From: CALVUJ01 sp045128835 | GTDB taxonomy: Bacteria; Bacillota_I; Bacilli_A; RFN20; DUOF01 | Direction of reading: 5' to 3' | NCBI GenBank assembly: GCA_045128835.1 | Contig: JBGVRX010000017.1 | Location: 62,001 to 126,000, forward strand | DNA length: 64,000 bases | Part shown: positions 51,501 to 63,500 of the stretch, in pieces | How positions within the stretch are numbered: position 1 is the stretch's first letter | How the letters are laid out: every line of letters starts with the position of its first letter | The notes under the pieces: generated by a model | What the model saw: only the letters and a program-made list of their open reading frames with translations | The model's database searches: none | What the model was told of the DNA's origin: nothing | Position numbers and translations under genes: made by a program

Positions 51501-54500
51501 GATATTCCAGGAATCTTGTGGTCTACGATGTGTGCATCTGTTTCAAGAACACTAGATTGTTCCAAGTTATAATTTGGCGCAATCTCTCCAGTTGCTAAGT
51601 ATCCATTATGAGAATAGTCGTGAGCAATACTTGCATCAACTTTAATACCGATGTCCCCACTACCTACAGCACAAGTTAAAGTAACTATGAAATATCCGTC
51701 CGTTCCATAACCATTAGCTGTTGTTATTTTTTCACTTAATGTTATACCACATGCTTGTCCTAAATTATCTCCTGTTTGGTGAATATTAGCTACTGTTAAT
51801 TCAAAATTATGTAAGTTTTTCTCAATCATACTAACTCTGAAGTTAACAAAGTTTTGATTTACTATTTCAGCATTATTTTGAACAAACGAATGCATATATG
51901 TATTAATTCCGCTTGCTTTAAGAACTGTATCTGTTTGGTCAACTCTTTCAATCTTAATAACTGGAGCAGTTGTATCATACTTGATAAAGTTCGTTGTATA
52001 TGTATATTCTGTTGTAGAAGAAGTGTCTGTTGAAGTATTAATCTTTCTTATACGTAAGTAAGACCAGTTAGATTCATTAATATTTTCTAACTTAACTCCT
52101 GTTGTTGTCCAGTTATATCTAGTAGAACTATTTGTATCAACTCCTCTATTGTTCAAGTTCTTATTTGCAGTATCTTCTGAACTGTATGCAAAATATTGTT
52201 TCCAATCACGGTCGTTTTGACCTTGGACATAAGAGAATTCATACCACCAGTTGCTAGACTTATCTGTTCCTTCTTTCACTACTTCAATTGGTTTACCATT
52301 TGTACTGTTAAAGATGATAGTATATTTAACATTATTAATATTAATAATATTATTACATATATATACTGTATCAACTCCACAAGTTTGTTCAACTAAAGTA
52401 GTTGTTCCAGATTCACTTATTTCTAATCTAGAAATACTTGTTGAAACGTTTGTAATAACATCATCTACTTCTGTATTGTGATTATAACTTTGAGTCACTT
52501 TACTTAATACATATGTTTTGCCATCCACAGTAAACTTAAATGTTGTTGTCGTTTCTTCTGTAACTTTGTAAACATTTTCTAAAATTCTTACTCTAATTGT
52601 ACGATTTGTCCAACCTTCATCTTGATATCTTCCATCTGTATTATTGTAAGGAATCCATTCTGTTCCCGTATATTGTTCTAGAACAATTTGATCTGAACTC
52701 AATTCATATACAGTTGTATCTTCTTTTATATCAGCGATAAATGTATATGTTGTTCTTTCACTATCTAATTCATAGTTACTCCATAAACCTGTTCCATTAT
52801 CACCTTGTCCATCATAAATAATGAAGTCATTTACATTTAATGTAATTACTTTATTATTAGCAATTGAACTATCTGCGAAACCAGTATTATGTTGTGCCCA
52901 AGCAAGAGTTAATTGACCGTTACCAAAACCAGTTTCAATTAATGAACTTCCTGCATAAACAATAGCATTGTTATCTGCATACTTAGTATAAATCTTTTGT
53001 CCTTCAGTAATAGCATTACTTAATATTCTCTTAATGATATTAGCCATTGCTTCAGTTTGAGTACCTATTGTATAGTTGCTTGCACTACCTGTGCCGTTAC
53101 TGATTGATGGAGAATTTAAGGTTACAATAATACCATCATTAATATTTCTATCTGCATAACCTGTACTATTTACAACCCATGCAATCTTAACATTTTCATT
53201 ATTTACTTGCGTATTTAATGTTGTACAGTTTTTAACAATTTCTTTCTTATCTTGCTTACTAGAGAAATCACAAATTATTTTTGCTGTACCTAAATTTGAT
53301 GCAAACAATTCTAAACTAGCGTCAAATTGTTTTTCTTGAGCTACAAAGTGTTTGATACTTAAATATTTTTGATGAACATCATATTGTTGCGTGTTGAAAT
53401 AGATTGGAGAAGATTTACTATCTCCACTTACGCTTGTTCTTATATCTTGATAATTTAAAGTGTATGTTGTAGAAAGAATTACTTTTCCACTATTTACCTC
53501 AGAAACAACTTCACCCTTAGTATTCTTCAATTCACTACCTTCAACATAATATGTCATTCCATCAATTACATATGTTTGATATTTTCCTTCACCAATTGTT
53601 GTAATTCCTATCGCATGATTACTTAATGTAAATTCTTTATAAATATCAAAGGTTTGAACATTGCCCACAACACTACTGATATTTCTTACAACCATTCCTG
53701 ATGGAACAGTTATATTAGCCATTAAACCATCACCATTTAAATTGATTGTATATGATAAATTTCCATATACATCAATTACATTGAAGTATTTATTGTTATT
53801 TACACTTAATGAAGTGCTTGTTGATTTATCGCTCATTACAAAGGCATTTGCCCAAGCAATTATATCGCCAGCTGAATTTGTAATATTCTTTAATACTTTT
53901 GTCTTATTAATAGTAAATGTTTTACTATTAACAGTAACTGTACTTGAAGATGAATTTATAGTTCCTAAAATATCACCTTCGATGTTCTTGATTTGAGTTG
54001 ATGTTATAACAAAGTCCTCAATCAAATTAAACTTATTATCTGTAACATAAGCTTGTACTGCACCATTATAACTTACTGCGATTGCTTGTTTTTCATAAAC
54101 TAATGTTCCTGTAGTTCCATTAATAGTAAATGATCCATCTGTTATGTCAGAAATAATTACATCACCACATAGCAATTGATTTCCATTAATAACATAATAT
54201 TCACAACCACTTCCTGAGAATACATTGTTAGTTACTGTATAAGTTGTGCCCCCTGTCATACTTACAGACATAACTCTTACATTCTTATAAATAACATCAT
54301 AACTAATACTATTTATAGAAATTGTTGTTTGACTTCCGTCTAATATATATTCAGTTGTCATTCTATAACTAGATTGATTAACAAATCTGTAGTTTGAAGA
54401 AACAGTATTAGAACCTGCTACTGTAAATCCTTTTATTGTAACACTATTAGAACTTACATTCTTAACACTTCCTGTTTCTGTGCCATTAATTGCATAACTA

Positions 54501-57500
54501 ACAGCAGAAATATACTCACAGTTACTACTATCAGTGTACATAATTGTTGCAACCTTGCTGCTACATACAGAATTTGTATTTCCTTTTATGTTATATAAAT
54601 CAGGACTAGAGAATCTATCATTTCCTGTTGTTGTAGAATCATAATCACGATGATTTTCACTATCTTTAAATCCTATAGTCAAAGGAACTTGATCAATTCT
54701 ATAATACGTTACTATACTGTCGCCACTAGAATCAGAGTTAACATGAACATTGTATGCAAGTGTTGTAACATCTAAATTGCTTAAAATACTATTTTTAATT
54801 ACTATGCTATCAATTGAGATTCTATATCCATTAGCATCTGGATTTCCACTAGACATCTTAACATTTCTAACTGTTCCATTTGCTAATGTTCCATCTATTT
54901 TATAATTAATAGTAGGAATCGCATCATTACTTTGTAAGTTTGTGATTGTATAATCATAACCATTGCCGCCAACAGCAAAAGACATTGTTACCCCATCATA
55001 AATCTTAGATGCGCCATTATAATAAATATAAATATCCTTCTTATTAATTTTTGATGTTTTAATCATTGGAATCAACGCATAGTTTGTAAATGAACCATTA
55101 TTTACAACAAACTCACTAGGAATAACTGTATATGTTCCGGCAATAATCATTCCGTTTTGATTAGTGCTTCCACAGTTTTTACCTGAATGATATGTAGAAC
55201 TTCCAAGGATTTCGTATGTAACGCAACCCAATGATTGTCCAGAAATAAAGTCATTCAATGTATACACTGTTGTACTTCCTGTTGAAATACTTATTGCTCT
55301 ACCATTTGTATCAACTTTATCAAAGTTCAAGAAATATCTATTTCCAAATAAATTAAATTCTTCGTTTTCAACATCAACAACTTTAGAACCACCTTCAGTA
55401 TAAATACCAGAAGCTGACGCACGGAAAGTACTTCCATTATATGTGAACGTACCACTTGCTGAAACAGCAAATGCTGTTTTTCCATTAGCATCTAATATAC
55501 TAACTAAAGTTCTTTCTTGATAATTAATTTTATAAGTTATTCCATGTATTGTAAATTCATTGTTTGTTACAGTTGCTGCATCATTACGTAAACTTCTATT
55601 TAAAACTGTAGTTATAGCACCTGTATTTTCATCATAAACCAATACATAAGGAACAGCCATTGTAAATGATAAGCTTGAAATATCCGCAACGGCAACACCA
55701 TCATTAACTCTAATAATCTTGGTAGCCACATTGTCTGTATATCCGATTTGATATGTAACATTACTAATATTGAATTGATATGTATATTTAGCAATTGCTG
55801 TTTTTGCTTCATTAATAACATATTTAATTCCTGCAATATAGAATGTATTACCACCAAACACTTCTATTGAATGCGTATTTGTTCTAACACTTACAACAAC
55901 ATTATTTGTTACAAACATGCTATATTCAACTGAAGAAATTTGGAATTTATTACTAGTAATTGTAATTGTGTCTGTTGTAGTGTTTGTTACAGAACTAATT
56001 GTTGTAGTACCTCTCTTTAGTACAGTTGGATTGGTAACGCTATCAAATGTGTATGTATTTGATATTGTAAATTGAGTACCATTATATGTATATTGATCAG
56101 GGTTATCGAAATAGAATGCCTTACTATCATATATCTTAGTATATTCATTATTAGCAAGAACAATTTGTTTAGTTAATAAATCATATTCACCTTGATAGAA
56201 GAATAAAGAATAGTTATCTATACTTCCACTTGATAATGTAACTCCTGTTGGATTAATTACATAAGTTTTTGTGTTTACAACACTACCGTTTGCATTTGCT
56301 CCATCTATTGTATAGGCAATTGAACTAACTGTATCGGTATATACAAGACCTTCAATATGATATAAAGTTGGAGAACTAAATGATACGTTAACACCATCAT
56401 AAATTTTTTCAGCAGGCATATATGTTACTGATAATCTTCTTGGTTTAACAACAATTTCTACAGTAAGTGCCGCACTTCTATTACCAACATCATCAACAGC
56501 ATTAAATGTTAATTGATATGTTCCTTTAGTATAATAGATGTCTGTTCCATTATCATTTCTAATATATGGAGACATTACAGTATAGTAGTTATTATCCCAC
56601 AAATCATTTCCGTTACTACTTACTGATGAAGTAGCATAGAACGATAAGTATTTACCTTCACCCATTGTATTAAATCTGTTAGCATATGCAACATTTCCAC
56701 ATGATGTATTTGAACTTGTTCTTGCTGTATCCCAGAATCCACTATAACAACCATTTGAATCTGCTGGATCTGTAGCTAACATTGTATAGTAAGCAGTAAT
56801 TTCTTCTATACTCTTAACTGGGTCTCCAACGAAAACATCTAATGATCCACTACCTGTCACAGTAGGAGCAGTATTATCAATAATTACTGTATCAACATTA
56901 TTCTTTGTATTAGATGTCGTTACTTGATTGTTCATATTGTTTGCCATATCGTTAACAACACTTGAATTCACAATAAATTGTAATAAACCATCACCTTGAA
57001 TACCTGTCATTACAATTTTTTGCTTGAACGAAATCACTCCATCTAATGCTTTTGATAGATTAGAATATGCACTAATTGTATATTCACATGATGTTTTGCT
57101 ACCAGTAAAGGCAGTAACATATGTACATGTGAATGCTGTTCCGTTTAGTTTGAATGTTAATTCTGGATTTACGTTATCAAATGTATCGGCTTGTCCAGAA
57201 ATAGGATTGATTGTTTCTGCTATATGAGCTCTACTATCATTTATATCTAATAAATATAGGTCGCTCATAGTTAATAAGAATTCAACAAACTTCGCCTTGT
57301 TTGTATACTTATCATCGTCATGACTAACTGATGGATATGTATCATAAATTTGTGGGTTTGTTATTGCAATAACAGGTTTAGTGTTATCCACAACAGCAGC
57401 CAAAGTAAACTTACCGCTTGATACACTACTTACTTTAGACCAAGTAGAGTTTGATGTTGAATTGTTTTTATAATTATATATTTCATTATTCTTATAATTA

Positions 57501-60500
57501 TAGTTTATAGGTGTAGGAATTCCTGAATATAGCGCAAAGTTGTTTGAACCATCTTTTGTCGCTACTGTTCTTCCATTATTATCATTAATATTCGAACCAG
57601 ATATTGTAAATGTAGTTGTTGTTTCTAAAATATCGTTATCTGCTTCATCCTTAATATCAGAACCAGGAATAGCCTTGATTGTCATAGTACCATCACCAGT
57701 ACATCCACTTATTACAATTGTTTGAACAATCTTTGTGCTAGTAGTAGAAACAGTAGTTATAACAATGCTAGAACATTGTACTGTTCCTGTATTAATTAAC
57801 TTGATTTCCGTATTACCTGCTCCATTTGTATAAGCTCCAGTAGTTGTACCAGTTTTTAATGGAGTATGTAAATAAGAAGATATAGTCATGGCTGTACCAT
57901 TTATTGTCTTATTTGCTGTACTTAACTCAGCATCCTCAATTGCAACTGTAAATGTTGCTGTATGTGCACTACTCATATGGGTATCATTTAGAGGATTGCT
58001 TGTTCCTGATAATACAATAGTAATTGTTGGATGAACATTATCCACGCGAACAAATTGTTCATTTGTTGTTTGTTTTTGAGCATTTTTGTTGTCGGCCAAA
58101 TCAATAGTTGCATCAGCATTTACTTGAATTCCAACAAAACCATTTCCGCTACATCCACTGACAGTAACTATTTGAGTAATCGTAGTATATACCGTAATCG
58201 AACTCATTGCAGTTCCTGTGGCATTCTTATAGAAACTTGTTATAGTTGCTGAAACTGTTCCAGAATCTGGAGTTGTAATCTCCCAATCACAACCTGTAGT
58301 TGCTGTTCCTATTAAAGTTATCTCAGATTTAGTTAACAACACACCAGCACTATAGTTTGTACTGTTTGCAATCGTTCCTGTATCTAATAAGTTTGTATCT
58401 GTTATTGTTACAACATATTGAATACTATGTGCATCACTTACAACATTTGTAGTACTATTTGACATTATATGGTTCGTTGTTCCATTAGCTGTATGTGAAC
58501 TTTGTGTCAATGTATTAGATGTTGTAGGATTTCCTATTGTAATTGTAGGAGATGTATTATCTACAACGAAAGTTAATGAATTAGATTCTGCATTTTTATG
58601 TTCAATCAAATCAACAGTTGTATTTTCCATTACCTTGATTGTAGCAACCCCATTACCTTGACAACCAGTTAAAGTTATCTTTTGTTTGAAACTATCTTTA
58701 TTATCTATATCAGAATAATAAACTACATCATATGGATTGCCCATTGTTACTGTACAAGTATTACTTGTTCCGCCTGCAAGTCTAACAAAAATTTCTGTAT
58801 TCTTTAGTATTACTGCATCATAGTTAGAACTACTACTTACCGTAGAACTGTCTAATAAGTTAAGATCTGTTATTGTTGCAACAAATACTAATGTATGACT
58901 TGAATTAGCATGAGAGTTGTTAGCAGACAATGAAGATAGGTTATTATTGCTTTCTAAAGCAATCATTACTTCAGGAGGAGTATTATCTACAATTACTCCA
59001 ACTAAAACTGTGTTTGGAGTGTTGCAGTTACCTGCCAAGTCGATTGTAGCTTCATCGTTATCATTTGATGATGCATCTGAATCGTATTTAGTTTCTCCAC
59101 CTTTTACAACAACTTTCAATCTACCTTCACCAGTACAGTTAGTTAAAGTTATCAATTGATAGAAACTTGTCTTGCTAGAACCGTTTACTATACTTCCTAC
59201 TGCAATAGAACAAGATCCGACTACTTCATCACTTGAGTTATATACGTTTGCAGTTATTTCTGCAACTATAAGCTCAACGCCAATTTTATGAACTGTTTCA
59301 CCATAGTTAGAACTTGCTGTTGCACTTGCATTGTCTAATAAATAAGAGTCTGTTATTGTTGCCTTATAAACAACTGTATGTTCTTCACTAACGTGTGTAT
59401 TATTTGTAGCGCTACCTTCTGTGTTGTTACTATTACTATAGAATTCCAAACTAACAGTTGGAGCTGTATTATCTACACAAACATTTGTACTTGATGCTGT
59501 TGCTATATTATAGTTATGAGCTAAATCTAATGTACCTTGAGCATTTACAGTAAAACCAACATTTCCATTTCCGGTACAGCCAGTTATTGTTAATGTTTGT
59601 GTGATTTTTGTTACAGAGTCACCGCTTGATGGTGATGTTATATAAGTAACACAACCTGCAGTTGTTCCTGTTAATGTTATTTCTTCAGTTTTCAACAATA
59701 CTCCTGTTCTTAATGGAGCTGTTCCCTCCGCGGCATTAGAACTACTAGATATTGTTACAACTGATAATAAATTAGTATCTGTTATTGTTATTGTATAAAC
59801 AATCTTATGGTTTTTATTACCATGTGTATCATTGTAGTGAGCCTTATCCCCACTTGCGTATGCACCAGTTCCAGTTCCTTCATAAACTTTAGGATTACTT
59901 ATTGTTATTGTTGGAGCTGTATTATCTGCTGTTACATATTGAGATGATGATGTTTGTTTTTGAGCATTGTTATTATCTGCCAAATCATATGTAGCATTAG
60001 CATTTACTTGAATTCCAACAGTTCCATCTCCACTACAACCAGTTACAGTTACAACTTGAGTTATAGTTGTATAAACAGCAAATGTTGTCATATTAACACC
60101 AGCTGCATCTTTATAGTAACTCGTTATATTACTTGAAGATGTGCCTTTAGTAGGTGATGTTATTAACACTTTACATCCACTAGTCGCCGTACCTAATACT
60201 GTTATCTCATTTACGGTAATTAAAGCATTAGCTGCATTTGTACTGCTCGTAATTGTCTCATTATCAAGTAAATTAGTATCTGTTATTGTTATTGTATAAA
60301 CTAATTTATGAGCGCTATTCATGTGTGTTGCATTATAGTGCGCTGTATCTCCACTAGCGTATGCACTATTGCCATCACCTTCATATATTGTAGGATTGCT
60401 TATAGCAATTGATGGTGCTGTATTATCAACAACAAAATGTAATGTATTAGACTCTTCATTAAGGTTATCCATCAAGTCTATAGTTGCGCCTTCCCTTACC

Positions 60501-63500
60501 TTAACAGATAAACTTCCATCACCAGTACAACCAGATATTGTAATTAATTGAGTAAATGAATCTAGTCCATCTTCTATATCCGGATCATAACTAACCAATA
60601 CAGGTCCAGCGATTGCAACTGCACATGTAGACATACTTAAAACGACATCTCCACTATCAGTGCTTAAAATTAAACCTGAAGAATAGTTAGTACTATTGGA
60701 TATAGTCTCATTGTCCATCAAACTATGGTCTTTTATAGTTGCTTTAATAACAAGTTCATGGTTTTTACTCAAATGAGAATTGTTTTTGGCATTAGAGCCA
60801 AGATTAGAGTTGCTTACTAATTCAATTGAAACTATTGGCAACGTATTATCTATGTCAACAGGGTCAGAAGTAACCGCAATATTATAGTTATGTGCCAAAT
60901 CAACTGTAGTTCTTGCTTTAACTCTAATTTGAATTGTTCCTTTTTCAACACTACATTTTGTCACTGTTAAAACTTGAGTTATTGTCGTTGCTGTCCCCGT
61001 TGTTGGCTTACTTATTGACATTTCACAACCTGCAGCATCTCCTGATTTTGCAGGAACGAATTCAAGATCATCCTCAATCAGCAATACACCAGCCCCATAG
61101 TTTGTACTAGAAGTTATTGTCGTATTACTCAATAAGTTAGTATCTGTTATTGTTATTGTATATATAATACTGTGCGTTTTGTTGGCGTGTGTATTATTGA
61201 AATGCGTTGTTCCATTAGCCTTTTTAATAACTGGCGCGCTTATAGAAACAAGATTTTGTTCATCATCTAAAGGCGCTGCCGTATCATTATCAACAGTAAT
61301 TTCATTAGATGTTGCTTGAACCGCGTTATTGTTGTTTGCCAAGTCTAATGTTGAGGCTATTTTGACTTTTATCGAAACTTTTCCGTTTCCATTACATCCA
61401 GTCATTTTAAACGTTTGTGTTAGTTGTTTTACTGAATCTCCCGTTGTTGGATCAACAGTAGATAACGTACATCCTGTATTTTCACCAACAATATCAATCT
61501 CTGCTATTGCAAGAAGAACTTTTGGTGCTGTATTGTAGTTATTACTGCTTGCTATCGTTGTATTACTTAGTAAAGCAGTTGAATCGTTTACTGTTATTGT
61601 ATATGAAATAACATGATATCTATTTGCGTGTGTGTTATTAAAGTGAGCTGTTGAGCCGCCATTTTCGTAAACAACTGCACTAGCAATGTTAACTGTAGGA
61701 GCTACATTATCAATAGTAAAGGTTGTTGATGATGCTTTTACATTATTATTGTGCGCTAAATCTAATGTTGAACCAGCATTAACGTCAATTGCAACATTTC
61801 CATTTCCACTACATCCTGTTATTGTTACTAATTGCACAATTTGAGTTGAAGAATTCGCCGTTGTTGGGGCTGTTATAAACTTTTTACAAGAAGTTGTTGT
61901 TCCAGTTATTGTAATTTCATCAGTAGTTAATAATACTCCTGGAGTAGGACTATAGTTATTTGAATTAGCAATTGTAGTGTTACTAACCAAATCCTTCTCA
62001 TCATTAATAGTTACTGTATAAACAATCTTATGAGTTTTATTTGCATGCGTATCGTTATAATGAGCTGAATCAGAACTTGAATATGCACTATTTCCATCAC
62101 CAACATAAATTTGTGGTGCGCTTATTGTTATTGTTGGAGCTGTATTGTCCACATACACAGTTGTTCCCGCCGCTTTTTCAGCATTATTGTTATGCGCTAA
62201 GTCTAATGTTGTACTTGCATTAACCTTAAAGCCAACCGCACCAGTTCCAGTACAACCTGTTATTGTTACTGTTTGTACAATTTTACTTAAATCAGTAACA
62301 GTTGAAGGGGCTGAAATTAATATTTTGCAGCCTGTTGTTGCACCGGTGATTGTAAGCTCCGCTTGTTCTAATAAAACTTTAGGAGATGAATTTGCATTAG
62401 AACTGCTTGCTATGGTTGAATTATCAAGCAAAGTCTTTGAAGTTCCGCTAGCCAAAGCAACAGTATCTTGAATTGTTACAGTGTAAACAATTTTATGTGT
62501 ACTATTTGCATGTGTATTGTTGTAGTGAGTAGAATCAGAACTTGAATATGCATCATTACCATTTCCCTCATACACTGTAGGTGAACTTATTGTTATTGTT
62601 GGAGCTTCATTATCAATAATAATAGTAGTTGGAGATACTGAGTTGTTATCAATCATACCGCCCTTATCTGAAACTGAGCCTGCCTTTACATTTAATTGAA
62701 CAACACCTTTTCCTGTACAATTTCTTATAGTAATTACTTGCTCAGAAGTAACTTTTCCTACTTCATTTCCATTAGAATCTCGGACATATGCACCGCCAGA
62801 ACCTACGCTATCAATTATGTATGTTGTTGAACCTATTTTGAAATGGTTATATGCTTGCGTATTATATCCATCACCAATTTCTGTAAGAATAGTAGAAGTT
62901 GCTGATGTCGCAGTTAAACTTGTGTAAAGATATATTCCGTTAGCATCATACTTAACATAATATTTAGTGCTGTTTATTGTCAAAATAGTAACTAATTCAC
63001 CAATTGTCGTTGTCGCGCAACTCCCCCCATCTGAAATTGTAACAGTAAGTTCAGATGATTGTAAACCTTCATAAATCCAGTCATTAAATGTTGCTGTAAA
63101 TGTTATTATATGTGAACTATTGGCGTGAGTATTATTGAAGTGTGGAGTTGTTCCATTACTTTCAAATATTCTAATTCCACTATCTTGTATTGTAGGAATA
63201 CTTCTATCTATGTTTGTTATTCTTAAACAATCAGTTGCAGTATACAATGAGTTAAATGTAACAGTAAAGCAATAATATCCATTAGCAGTTACAGCTTCTT
63301 TTTTCACCAACGTATTCCACACTCTAGAAGAATCATTAAATGTAAATCCAGAGAAATTAGAATTTGGTGTACATGCAGCATCAAAATTATAACACTCTTG
63401 AACGCCAGTAACATACGCTTGTCCATTACTTGCCGCTAAAGCATTACTGTTTCCTAAATAAATATAGATATTTGCTGTTTGGCCAAAATATGACACCAAA

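Larger units (their letters stand above)
52650..56450 (-). repeat. Block of about six YDG-like domains, heavily interrupted
   Basis: Openings lie near 56400 (A-E-K-I-Y-D-G), 56140 (Y-T-K-I-Y-D-S), 54990 (A-S-K-I-Y-D-G), 54640 (H-R-D-Y-D-S-T), 53310 (E-K-Q-F-D-A-S) and 52990 (G-Q-K-I-Y-T-K). The K-I-Y-D-G start and later Y-x-I-D-G-x-x-x-G-S-V-x-N strand are the hallmarks of YDG domains, which often accompany MBG domains in bacterial surface proteins. Two large FTING-type insert zones inflate the block. Confidence 0.7.

Noticed and set aside
56878..63215. CRISPR array or DNA tandem repeat
   Set aside because: The periodicity is ~420-650 bases, is at protein level and is coding throughout.
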